Program-made: the position numbers and the translations under genes
Notes under the pieces: model-generated
Database searches by the model: none
Told to the model about the DNA's origin: nothing
The model's input: only the letters and a program-made list of their open reading frames with translations
NCBI RefSeq assembly: GCF_000698595.1
Contig: NZ_JFHC01000002.1
Span: 62,001 to 126,000 of the forward strand
Length of the DNA: 64,000 nucleotides
Source: Caballeronia glathei
Lineage (GTDB): Bacteria; Pseudomonadota; Gammaproteobacteria; Burkholderiales; Burkholderiaceae
Direction of reading: 5' to 3'
Shown here: positions 55,471 to 64,000 of the stretch, piece after piece
Layout: every line of letters begins with the position of its first letter
Position numbering within the stretch: the first letter of the stretch is position 1

Positions 55471-55507
55471 AAAAAAGGGCCGGCGGAGCAAAGCCGCGGC
55501 CCTTTTT
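55471..55507 (-). terminator. Intrinsic terminator of trxB
   Basis: Hairpin with arms around AAAAAGGGCCG (55472-55482) and CGGCCCTTTTT (about 55497-55507). The A-run at 55471-55476 gives a T-run on the minus strand. It lies between trxB and smr. Confidence 0.82.
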
Positions 55508-55638
55508 CGTGCGTCGCACATGCGACCCGCGCCGGCTTCGCTTCGAACAATGCCTGCGCCCGCTGGCGGGCGGCGCGGCAGACACCATCTTACCGGTTCG
55601 CCGCGCCGCCTACGTTTCAGCGGTCCAGCAGCGGTCCC

Positions 55639-57001
<1,363 letters not shown>

Positions 57002-59317
57002 ATGGCAAAAGCTACCTATTCTGCGAGCGCGCAGGCGTTGCCGCACCGCATGTCGCGCCTTTTCACCGAAATTCGCTGGATTCTCCAGGTTGCGCTCGGA
57101 CTTTTCCTGCTGATGGCGCTCGTGAGCTACACCCGGCGCGATCCGAGCTGGACGCACGCCGCGACCGTCGATCACATCGGCAACTGGGCGGGCCGCGTCG
57201 GCGCATGGACGTCCGACATCCTCCTCCTGCTCTTCGGGCTGTCGTCGTACTGGCTGATCGTGCTGCTCGCGCGGCGCATCATCGCGAACTATCGCCGGAT
57301 CACGCAAACCGAGACACCCGCCGATGAACAGGCGAAAGACCGCACCTGGCTCGCGGAAGCCTTCGCCTTCGTGCTGGTGCTGCTCGCAAGCGACGGCATC
57401 GAGGCGCTGCGCATGTGGTCGCTCAAGGTCCAGTTGCCGCGCGCACCGGGCGGCGTGGTCGGCGAGGCGATCGCGAAGCACATGTCGCACGCGTTCGGCT
57501 TCACCGGCGCGACGCTTTTCCTGCTGATCGCGCTCGCGATCGGCCTGTCGCTCTATTTCCGCTTCTCGTGGCTGTCCGTCTGCGAAAAGGTCGGCGACGG
57601 CATCATGGCGGCGATCACCGGCGCGAAACTGCGCCGCGAGGCGGGGCGCGACCGCAGGCTCGGCGAGGAAGCGGCGTCCACGCGCGAAGGCAAGGTCGTG
57701 CGCGGGCGCGTGAAGATCGAGGACCACGAGCCGGTAATGATCGTCCCGCCCGTCGCGACGCCCGCGAAGTCCGAGCGCGTGGAGCGCGAAAAGCAGGTGC
57801 CGCTCTTCAAGGACCTGCCGGGCGACTCCACGCTGCCGCCGCTCGCGCTGCTGGATGCCGCGCCGGAAGTGAAGGAAACGATTTCCGCCGACACGCTCGA
57901 ATTCACGTCGCGCCTCATCGAAAAGAAGCTGAAGGATTTCGGCGTCGAGGTGAGCGTGGTCGCGGCGTATCCGGGGCCGGTCGTCACGCGCTATGAAATC
58001 GAGCCGGCCACCGGTGTGAAGGGCAGCCAGATCGTCGGGCTCGCGAAGGATCTCGCGCGTTCGCTCTCGCTCGTGTCGATTCGCGTCGTCGAGACGATTC
58101 CGGGCAAGAACTACATGGCGCTCGAACTGCCGAACCAGCGCCGCCAGACGGTCAAGCTCTCCGAGATCCTCGGCTCCGAGGTCTACGCCGACGCCGCCTC
58201 GCCGCTCACGATGGGCCTCGGCAAGGACATCGGCGGCAAGCCCGTGTGCGCCGACCTCGCGAAGATGCCGCACCTGCTCGTCGCCGGCACGACGGGCTCG
58301 GGCAAGTCGGTGGGCATCAACGCGATGATCCTGTCGCTGCTCTACAAGGCGAGCGCCGACCAGGTGCGCATGATCCTGATCGACCCGAAGATGCTCGAAA
58401 TGAGCGTCTACGAAGGCATTCCCCACCTGCTGTGCCCGGTCGTCACCGACATGCGGCAGGCCGGCCACGCGCTCAACTGGGCGGTCGCGGAAATGGAGCG
58501 CCGCTACAAGCTGATGAGCAAGCTGGGCGTGCGCAATCTCGCGGGCTTCAACAACAAGATCGACGAAGCCGCGAAACGCGACGAAAAGCTCCCGAATCCG
58601 TTCAGCCTCACGCCGGACGAGCCGGAACCGCTCACGCGGCTGCCGAATATCGTCGTCGTGATCGACGAACTCGCCGACCTGATGATGGTGGTCGGCAAGA
58701 AGGTGGAAGAACTGATCGCGCGGATCGCGCAAAAGGCGCGCGCGGCGGGCATCCACCTGATTCTCGCGACGCAGCGGCCGTCGGTGGACGTGATCACTGG
58801 CCTCATCAAGGCGAACGTCCCGACGCGCATGGCGTTCCAGGTGTCGTCGAAGATCGACTCGCGCACGATTCTCGACCAGCAGGGCGCCGAGTCGCTGCTC
58901 GGCATGGGCGACATGCTCTATCTGCCGCCTGGCTCCGGCCTGCCGGTGCGCGTGCACGGCGCGTTCGTGTCGGACGAGGAAGTGCATCGCGTGGTGCAGA
59001 AGCTGAAGGAGCAGGGCGAGCCGAACTACATCGAAGGCATTCTGGAAGGCGGCCTCGCGGGCGACGGCGACGAAGGATCGGCCGGCGCCGCGGGAACCGG
59101 CGGTGCTGATGGCGAGTCCGACCCCCTTTACGATCAGGCGGTGGAAGTCGTGATCAAGAACCGGCGCGCATCGATTTCGCTCGTTCAGCGGCATTTGCGC
59201 ATCGGCTACAACCGCGCCGCGCGCCTGCTCGAGCAGATGGAAAACTCGGGGCTGGTGTCGGCGATGTCGTCGAACGGCAATCGCGAGATCATCACGCCCG
59301 CGCGCGACGCCGAATAG
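57002..59317 (+). CDS. ftsK: DNA translocase FtsK
   Basis: 771-residue septal DNA pump that resolves chromosome dimers with XerCD and helps divisome assembly. It has an N-terminal domain with about four membrane helices ([36 protein letters not shown]), a short linker (about 210-300) and a RecA-like motor. The motor contains [16 protein letters not shown] at about 425, [17 protein letters not shown] and [17 protein letters not shown]. The C-terminal gamma winged helix ([36 protein letters not shown]) reads KOPS. The linker is much shorter than in E. coli FtsK. lolA follows by 27 bases. Confidence 0.96.
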   Translation: MAKATYSASAQALPHRMSRLFTEIRWILQVALGLFLLMALVSYTRRDPSWTHAATVDHIGNWAGRVGAWTSDILLLLFGLSSYWLIVLLARRIIANYRRITQTETPADEQAKDRTWLAEAFAFVLVLLASDGIEALRMWSLKVQLPRAPGGVVGEAIAKHMSHAFGFTGATLFLLIALAIGLSLYFRFSWLSVCEKVGDGIMAAITGAKLRREAGRDRRLGEEAASTREGKVVRGRVKIEDHEPVMIVPPVATPAKSERVEREKQVPLFKDLPGDSTLPPLALLDAAPEVKETISADTLEFTSRLIEKKLKDFGVEVSVVAAYPGPVVTRYEIEPATGVKGSQIVGLAKDLARSLSLVSIRVVETIPGKNYMALELPNQRRQTVKLSEILGSEVYADAASPLTMGLGKDIGGKPVCADLAKMPHLLVAGTTGSGKSVGINAMILSLLYKASADQVRMILIDPKMLEMSVYEGIPHLLCPVVTDMRQAGHALNWAVAEMERRYKLMSKLGVRNLAGFNNKIDEAAKRDEKLPNPFSLTPDEPEPLTRLPNIVVVIDELADLMMVVGKKVEELIARIAQKARAAGIHLILATQRPSVDVITGLIKANVPTRMAFQVSSKIDSRTILDQQGAESLLGMGDMLYLPPGSGLPVRVHGAFVSDEEVHRVVQKLKEQGEPNYIEGILEGGLAGDGDEGSAGAAGTGGADGESDPLYDQAVEVVIKNRRASISLVQRHLRIGYNRAARLLEQMENSGLVSAMSSNGNREIITPARDAE

Positions 59318-59344
59318 GCGCGTTCATCCTTGGAGAACAGATAT

Positions 59345-60019
59345 ATGCAGCAGAAGTGGATTGGCCGCACGCTGGCAGCCGCGCTGACGGGCGTGTCCAT
59401 GCTGATCGCGTCGCAGGCGTTCGCGGGCGGTACCGAGCAGTTGAAGGCCTTCATTGCGCAGGTGCACGCGGCGCGCGGCACGTTCGTGCAGCAGGAAGTG
59501 AAGTCGCCGGGCAAGGCGGGCGGCGCGAGCCAGAGCGCGGCCGCCGCGCCGAGGAGCGGCGGCACGTCGAGCGGCACGTTCGTGTTCGCGCGGCCGGGCA
59601 AGTTCATCTGGTCGTATGAGAAGCCGTACGCGCAAGTGCTCCAGGCGGACGGCGACAAGCTCTATGTCTATGACAAGGACCTGAATCAGGTCACCGTGCG
59701 CACGCTCGGCGGCGCACTCGGCGCGAGCCCGGCGGCGATTCTCTTCGGCAGCAACGACCTGGAGCAGAACTTCACGCTGCGCGATGCGGGCGTGAAGGGC
59801 GGCATCGACTGGCTGGAGCTCACGCCCAAGGCGAAGGACACCCAGTTCCAGACGGTCGGCATCGGCTTCAAGAACGGCAATCTGGAGGCGATGGAGCTGC
59901 ACGACGTCTTCGGCAACGTCACGCTCCTCACCTTTTCGAACATCCAGAAGAACCCGCCGCTCAAGAGCGACCAGTTCAAGTTCAGCGTGCCGAAGGGCAC
60001 TGACGTCATCAACGGGTGA
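59345..60019 (+). CDS. lolA: Outer-membrane lipoprotein carrier protein LolA
   Basis: Periplasmic chaperone that carries lipoproteins from LolCDE to LolB. The 224-residue protein has a signal peptide ([19 protein letters not shown], cleavage after AFA) and the LolA fold: [41 protein letters not shown] and [14 protein letters not shown]. An Ala/Gly/Ser insertion at about 48-72 extends the first strands compared with E. coli LolA. GGAG lies 10 bases before ATG 59345. It follows ftsK, the conserved order. Its stop directly abuts the reverse-strand stop of the next gene. Confidence 0.94.
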   Translation: MQQKWIGRTLAAALTGVSMLIASQAFAGGTEQLKAFIAQVHAARGTFVQQEVKSPGKAGGASQSAAAAPRSGGTSSGTFVFARPGKFIWSYEKPYAQVLQADGDKLYVYDKDLNQVTVRTLGGALGASPAAILFGSNDLEQNFTLRDAGVKGGIDWLELTPKAKDTQFQTVGIGFKNGNLEAMELHDVFGNVTLLTFSNIQKNPPLKSDQFKFSVPKGTDVING

Positions 60020-60937
60020 TCAGGCGGGCTTCGGCCCGGCACCCTCCGCGTGGGCGGCGTTCATGTCCTCGACAAACGCCTCCACGATCTCGTTCCTCAA
60101 CTGCCGAGCGCGCGTCACCATCTGGAAAGCGACGCGGTAGCGCATCTTCGCCGCATTCAGCGGCGCCAGCATCCCCTCCTGTACATACGGCGCGGCGAAG
60201 TGTTCGGGCAGATAGCCGAGATGGTGGCCCGACAGCACGAGCATCGCGACGGCCTCCATGTTGTCCGCGACCGCGCTGATGTTGCGCGGCGCCATCGCCT
60301 CTGCTTCCGGCAGCGGGTAGCTGCGCCATGCCCATTCGTAGTCGGCGGCCGCGTCGGGGTCGATGTCGCCCGCGGTGTCGAAGAGCGGATGCCGCCGCGA
60401 GCAGTACGCGAACTGGTCCTCGGCGTAGATCTGCGTGTATTCCAGCGACGGCACCCGATGCCAGAAATAGCCGATCGCCACCTGAATCCTGCCCGCAAGC
60501 AGCAGTTCCTCCAGCTCGCCCGGCGAGCGCACCAGCACTGAAAACCGCACTGATTCGTCGCGCTCGCGAAACCGCGCGATCGCCTCGCTGATGCGCGCGC
60601 TCGCGGAGACGGGCGTATGGCCGATCATCCCGAGCGTGAGCGTGCCCACCAGTTTCTTGCCGACGTTGCGCGCGGCCATGCCGAAGGTGTCGATGGCGGC
60701 GAGCAGCGTGCGGCATGCCTCGACGAACTGCTCGCCGCGCGCCGTCAGCGCGAAGCCGCTCCGGCCGCGCTCGCACAGGCGGTAGCCGAGGCGCGTTTCG
60801 AGCGTCGCGAGCTGCGTGCTGATGGTGGACTGGCCGACGTTGAGCGTCGCCTGCGCGGACGAAATTCCGCCCGCGTCGACGATTGCGAGAAACACGCGGA
60901 TGAGGCGCAGATCCAAGTCGGAGAGATGCGTGAACAT
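60020..60937 (-). CDS. LysR-family regulator divergent from the ureohydrolase gene
   Basis: 305-residue LTTR with an N-terminal winged HTH (LDLRLIRVFLAIVDAGGISSAQATLN, QSTISTQLATLETRLGYRLCERG) and an effector-binding domain from about 95. It is divergent from the agmatinase-family gene at 61 kb, with a 10-bp perfect inverted repeat in the 128-base gap. By analogy with GbuR/GpuR-type regulators of guanidino-acid hydrolases in Pseudomonas, it probably activates the neighbouring ureohydrolase and transporter in response to their substrate; that is inference. Its stop abuts lolA. Confidence 0.9.
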   Translation of the reverse strand: MFTHLSDLDLRLIRVFLAIVDAGGISSAQATLNVGQSTISTQLATLETRLGYRLCERGRSGFALTARGEQFVEACRTLLAAIDTFGMAARNVGKKLVGTLTLGMIGHTPVSASARISEAIARFRERDESVRFSVLVRSPGELEELLLAGRIQVAIGYFWHRVPSLEYTQIYAEDQFAYCSRRHPLFDTAGDIDPDAAADYEWAWRSYPLPEAEAMAPRNISAVADNMEAVAMLVLSGHHLGYLPEHFAAPYVQEGMLAPLNAAKMRYRVAFQMVTRARQLRNEIVEAFVEDMNAAHAEGAGPKPA

Positions 60938-60947
60938 GATGGTGCGT

Positions 60948-61026
60948 CCAATACATCGATGTGGATCGATGTGAAGTTAATTTTGGCGCCATTTTAACTT
61001 CACCGCGCAACGCTTATTAATGCGGG
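60948..61026. promoter_or_regulatory. Divergent operator/promoter region of the LysR-ureohydrolase pair
   Basis: Contains a perfect inverted repeat GTGAAGTTAA (60971-60980) / TTAACTTCAC (60994-61003) with a 13-base spacer. Just to its left are two direct copies of ATCGATGTG (about 60955-60973). This is unusually A/T-rich for the region. The dyad fits a LysR binding site between divergent genes; a possible -10 (TATTAA) for the ureohydrolase lies at about 61014-61019. Confidence 0.65.
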
Positions 61027-61065
61027 GTGAGCCGATCAACGCCCAACCGGAATTCATCGAACGCC

Positions 61066-62088
61066 ATGAATACTTTGTCACTTTTTGCCCCCGCCGAGCA
61101 CTTCGATTCGCATTTCACCGCGCCGGATCATCGCGGCGAGCGCCCGCAGCCGCTTTCCGGCAACCAGATGCCGCGCTGCGGCGGCATCACGACGATGATG
61201 CGCCTGCCGCACGTGCAGTCAGCGGCTGGGCTCGACGCGTGTTTCGTCGGCGTGCCGTTCGATCTGGGCACGTCGAACCGCACCGGCGCGCGCTTCGGCC
61301 CGCGCCAGGTGCGCAGCGAATCGGTGCTGCTGCGCCCGTACAACATGGCGACGCGCGCCGCGCCGTTCGATTCGCTGCGTGTCGCCGACATCGGCGATGT
61401 GGCGATCAATCCGTACAACCTGCTCGATTCGATCGGCCGGATCGAGCGCGCCTACGACGAGATCCTCGCGCACGGCTGCAAGCCGCTCACGATCGGCGGC
61501 GACCACACCATCGCGCTGCCGATCCTGCGCGCGATCGCGAAGAAACACGGCAAGGTCGGGCTGATCCACATCGACGCCCACGCCGACGTGAACGACACCA
61601 TGTTCGGCGAGAAGATCGCCCATGGCACGCCGTTCAGGCGCGCGGTGGAAGAGGGCCTGCTCGATTGCAAGCGTGTCGTGCAGATCGGGCTGCGCGGCAC
61701 GGGCTATGAAGCCGGCGACTTCGACTGGTGCCGCGAGCAGGGCTTTCGTGTCGTGCAGACGGAGGAGTGCTGGAACAAGTCGCTCGCTCCCTTGATGGAA
61801 GAAGTGCGCGCGCAGATGGGCGACGGCCCGGTGTATTTCACGTTCGACATCGACGGCATCGACCCGGCGTTCGCGCCCGGCACCGGAACGCCCGAGATCG
61901 CCGGGCTCACCGTGCCGCAGGCGCTGGAAATCATTCGCGGGGCGCGCGGGCTGAACATCGTCGGCGCGGATCTGGTGGAGGTCGCGCCGCCCTACGACCC
62001 GTTCGGTACGACGGCGCTGCTCGGCGCGAACCTCGCGTTCGAACTGCTCTGCGTGCTGCCGGGCGTGGAATACCGCGCGGCTAAGTAG
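61066..62088 (+). CDS. Agmatinase-family ureohydrolase (agmatinase or guanidino-acid hydrolase)
   Basis: 340-residue Mn-dependent ureohydrolase that hydrolyses a guanidino group to urea. The metal motifs are intact: GGDHTIALP, the second set IDAHADVND and FDIDGIDPAFAPGTGTPE. CGGITTMMRLP, GTSNRTGARFGPRQVR and the longer N-terminus are typical of the agmatinase, guanidinobutyrase and guanidinopropionase branch. Context (LysR regulator and a following transporter) favours a catabolic guanidino-acid hydrolase over biosynthetic SpeB, but agmatinase remains possible. ATG 61066 is used; a GTG at 61027 is an alternative adding 13 residues. The MHS transporter follows after 38 bases. Confidence 0.9.
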   Translation: MNTLSLFAPAEHFDSHFTAPDHRGERPQPLSGNQMPRCGGITTMMRLPHVQSAAGLDACFVGVPFDLGTSNRTGARFGPRQVRSESVLLRPYNMATRAAPFDSLRVADIGDVAINPYNLLDSIGRIERAYDEILAHGCKPLTIGGDHTIALPILRAIAKKHGKVGLIHIDAHADVNDTMFGEKIAHGTPFRRAVEEGLLDCKRVVQIGLRGTGYEAGDFDWCREQGFRVVQTEECWNKSLAPLMEEVRAQMGDGPVYFTFDIDGIDPAFAPGTGTPEIAGLTVPQALEIIRGARGLNIVGADLVEVAPPYDPFGTTALLGANLAFELLCVLPGVEYRAAK

Positions 62089-62126
62089 GCAGACGCAACA
62101 AAAAGCAACACTGGAGACACTTGTAC

Positions 62127-63521
62127 ATGACAGCAGTCAAGGGCGCCGCGCGCGCCCAATCTCATCAGGACGAGACCCAGGGCGAAGCGGCCCGGGGAGC
62201 GCAACCGAAGCGTGCCGCGCTGGCGTCGTTCGTCGGCACGACGATCGAGTGGTACGACTTCTACAGCTACGCGACCGCCGCCGCGATCGTGTTCGGCCCG
62301 CTGTTCTTTCCCGGCGAAAACCGGCTCCTCACGCTGCTCGCGTCGTTCGGCACGTTCGCGATCGGGTTCTTCGCGCGGCCGCTCGGCGGCCTGCTGTTCG
62401 GGCACATCGGCGACCGGCTCGGGCGCAAGCGCTCGCTGATGCTCACGCTCACGCTGATGGCCGTCTCGACGGTCGCGATCGGCTGCCTGCCGACCTACGC
62501 CCAGGCGGGCGCGATCGCGCCCGCCCTGCTCGTCGTGCTGCGTCTTCTGCAAGGCATCGCGGTGGGCGGCGAGTGGGGCGGCGCGGTATTGCTCGCGGGC
62601 GAGCACGCGCCAGCGGGGAAGCGCACCTTCTTCGCGTCGTTCGCGCAATTGGGCAGCGCGAGCGGGCTGATCCTGTCGATCCTCGCGTTCGGCATCGCAA
62701 GCAAGCTGCCCAACGCCGACTTCATGTCGTGGGGCTGGCGCGTGCCGTTTCTCGCGAGCATCGTGCTGCTCGCGGTCGGCTTCCTGATTCGCGCGAGCGT
62801 CAACGAATCGCCGGAATTCGAAGCGATGAAGAAGGACGATCAGATCGCCGCGAACCCCCTGCGCGAAACGCTCAAGGAATGGCGGCTTTTGCTCGCCGCG
62901 ATCGGGGCGAACGTGTACGGCATCGCGGGCGTGTACTTCAGCAACATCTTCATGATCACGTACGCGACGCAATACCTGTCGCTCGACCGCTCGATGGTGC
63001 TCGACAGCATGTTCTTCGTCGCCGTCCTGCAGTTCTTCGTGCAGCTGGGCGCGGCGTTCGTCGCGCAGCGTTTCGGCACCGCGCGCGTGCTGACGATGGC
63101 CGCCGTCTGGGCGATCGTCGTGCCGTTCATCATGCTGCCGCTCGTGCGCATGGGCACGATGGGGTCGGTCACGCTCGGCGTCGGGCTCGCGACCGTCGCC
63201 GAATCGGGGTATTACGCGGTGATCGCCGGTTTCGTCACGGGCCTCTTCGCGGCGCGCATCCGCTACACGGCGATTTCGCTCGCGTACCAGGTTTGCGGCG
63301 CGCTGGCGGGCGGCCTGACGCCGCTTTTCGCGACCCTGCTCGCGGAGCGTTTCGCACCGGGCTGGGTGGCGATGGCGCTGTTCTATTCGTCGTTCGCGCT
63401 GCTTTCGCTGATCTGCGTGCGCTGGCTTGCGCGGCGCGAGGCGTCGCGCGACGCCGACGCCGAAGACAACTCCGGCAGCCGGCTCGCGAACGGCGCGACG
63501 TTCGGCCCGGCGGCGCAATGA
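62127..63521 (+). CDS. MFS transporter, metabolite:H+ symporter (MHS) family
   Basis: 464-residue permease with twelve predicted membrane helices. Family marks include FVGTTIEWYDFYSYATAAA near the start, the loop 2-3 motif GHIGDRLGRKRSL, QGIAVGGEWGGAVLLAGEHAP and a cytoplasmic central loop (NESPEFEAMKKDDQ). MHS proteins import organic acids, betaines and similar compounds with protons. Being 38 bases after the ureohydrolase, and with GGAG before ATG 62127, it likely takes up the guanidino compound or exchanges its product. The charged first 30 residues are cytoplasmic. It is followed by a terminator. Confidence 0.93.
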   Translation: MTAVKGAARAQSHQDETQGEAARGAQPKRAALASFVGTTIEWYDFYSYATAAAIVFGPLFFPGENRLLTLLASFGTFAIGFFARPLGGLLFGHIGDRLGRKRSLMLTLTLMAVSTVAIGCLPTYAQAGAIAPALLVVLRLLQGIAVGGEWGGAVLLAGEHAPAGKRTFFASFAQLGSASGLILSILAFGIASKLPNADFMSWGWRVPFLASIVLLAVGFLIRASVNESPEFEAMKKDDQIAANPLRETLKEWRLLLAAIGANVYGIAGVYFSNIFMITYATQYLSLDRSMVLDSMFFVAVLQFFVQLGAAFVAQRFGTARVLTMAAVWAIVVPFIMLPLVRMGTMGSVTLGVGLATVAESGYYAVIAGFVTGLFAARIRYTAISLAYQVCGALAGGLTPLFATLLAERFAPGWVAMALFYSSFALLSLICVRWLARREASRDADAEDNSGSRLANGATFGPAAQ

Positions 63522-63597
63522 CCGAGGGCGTCGCGGTGCCGTCCGTTCAGGCACGGCATCGATGAGGCGCTGAAGCCCGATCCGGGCCGCATGCGAT

Positions 63598-63634
63598 AAA
63601 AAAGGCCGTGCGCATCACTGCGCAACGGCCTTTT
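63598..63634. terminator. Terminator downstream of the MHS transporter
   Basis: Stem AAAAGGCCG-TGCGC paired with GCGCAACGGCCTTTT (one bulge) and a 6-base loop, with A-run left and T-run right. It can serve the transporter operon and, in the other direction, the convergent permease gene. Confidence 0.82.
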
Positions 63635-63680
63635 CTTTACTTTAAATGCGTTCCCGGCTCGCCTGAAGCGTATTCCGGTA

Positions 63681-63720
63681 CTCATGCACTCATGCACTCA
63701 TGCACTCATGCACTCAAGCG
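63681..63720. repeat. 8-bp tandem repeat, CTCATGCA x4 plus a degenerate copy
   Basis: Four perfect consecutive copies of CTCATGCA (63681-63712) followed by CTCAAGCG. It lies 11 bases past the stop of the permease gene and about 50 bases after a terminator, so it is intergenic. Confidence 0.9.
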
Positions 63721-63730
63721 GCCGTGCGCA

Positions 63731-64000
63731 TCACGCGTACGCCCGCCGCTGCGCCGACAGCAGCGCGAGATACACCACCGCGCCTACGGCGAGCGCCGGC
63801 AGGGTCGCGCCGAGATTCGGCAGCCACTGGTTGATCGCGTGATACGCCGCGATGCCCGCCGCCCACGCGATGAACGCGCTCACATGCCAGCCGCCCGAAA
63901 AGACGTAGCGGCCGCCCGGATCGGCGAGCGCCTCGATCTCGATGCGGCGCTTCCTCACGATGAAATGATCCGCCAGCACCACGCCGAAGAGCGGCGCGAA
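63731..64000 (-). CDS. NCS1-family nucleobase/allantoin permease, C-terminal part
   Basis: Only the last 89 or so codons are in the window; the gene runs off the right edge. The visible part contains FGVVLADHFIVRKRRIEIEAL, then GGRYVFSGGWHVSAFIAWAAGI and NQWLPNLGATLPALAVGAVVYLALL. These are the last cytoplasmic loop and helices of NCS1 transporters (cytosine, uracil, allantoin, hydantoin, thiamine). Substrate cannot be judged from this fragment. The orientation is convergent with the MHS transporter gene. Confidence 0.8.
   Translation of the reverse strand, partial: FAPLFGVVLADHFIVRKRRIEIEALADPGGRYVFSGGWHVSAFIAWAAGIAAYHAINQWLPNLGATLPALAVGAVVYLALLSAQRRAYA

Overview
The window is a contiguous piece of a high-GC (roughly two-thirds G+C) betaproteobacterial chromosome. 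The gene blocks pepA-holC, zapB-zapA-6S RNA, tamA-tamB, metG, apbC-dcd-decarboxylase, hemC-hemDX-hemY and ftsK-lolA, together with the protein sequences, point to Burkholderiaceae, most likely Burkholderia sensu lato (Paraburkholderia or Caballeronia type). This assignment rests on family and gene-order knowledge, not on a database search. I saw no IS element, prophage, CRISPR array, rRNA or tRNA. Almost all DNA is ordinary chromosomal coding sequence.

Layout. 1-9.1 kb is housekeeping: leucyl aminopeptidase and DNA polymerase III chi, a c-type cytochrome, ilvD divergent from a LysR regulator, lgt, a SIMPL-domain protein, an EVE-domain protein, 6S RNA, zapA and zapB. 9.4-20.9 kb is a cobalamin block: a B12 riboswitch leads btuB-btuC-btuD-cobT-cobS-cobC on the plus strand. 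It converges on btuF-cobD-cbiB-cobU on the minus strand, with cobQ divergent from cobU. Together these cover corrinoid uptake, aminopropanol attachment and nucleotide-loop assembly, but no corrin-ring genes are present here. 20.9-24.6 kb holds a thioesterase, an orphan ParA, panD, panC, scpA and a DUF3460 gene. 25.1-31.0 kb is the TamA/TamB outer-membrane assembly pair. 31.1-39.5 kb holds metG, an OmpA-type lipoprotein, apbC, a degenerate Cu,Zn-SOD-like lipoprotein, dcd and a large PLP amino-acid decarboxylase. 39.5-44.8 kb holds a bestrophin, argH, an ECF sigma/anti-sigma pair and an XRE/MmyB-type regulator.

45.0-52.7 kb holds ppc divergent from the heme operon hemC-hemDX-hemY. 52.8-60.0 kb holds rhodanese, pcm, a TRIC-type channel, an Smr protein, trxB, ftsK and lolA. 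60.0-63.5 kb is the most accessory-looking section: a LysR regulator divergent from an agmatinase-family ureohydrolase and an MHS-family transporter, with a perfect inverted repeat in the shared promoter region. This looks like a small guanidino-compound utilisation module sitting where rarA-serS often follow lolA. The window ends inside an NCS1-type permease.

I found no convincing new defence or mobile system. The more interesting points are the SOD-like lipoprotein that has lost most metal ligands, the LysR/ureohydrolase/transporter module, two convergent gene pairs whose stop codons abut as TGATCA, orphan terminator-like hairpins that may mark unannotated small RNAs, an 8-bp tandem repeat, and an Ala/Lys-rich N-terminal extension on PEP carboxylase.
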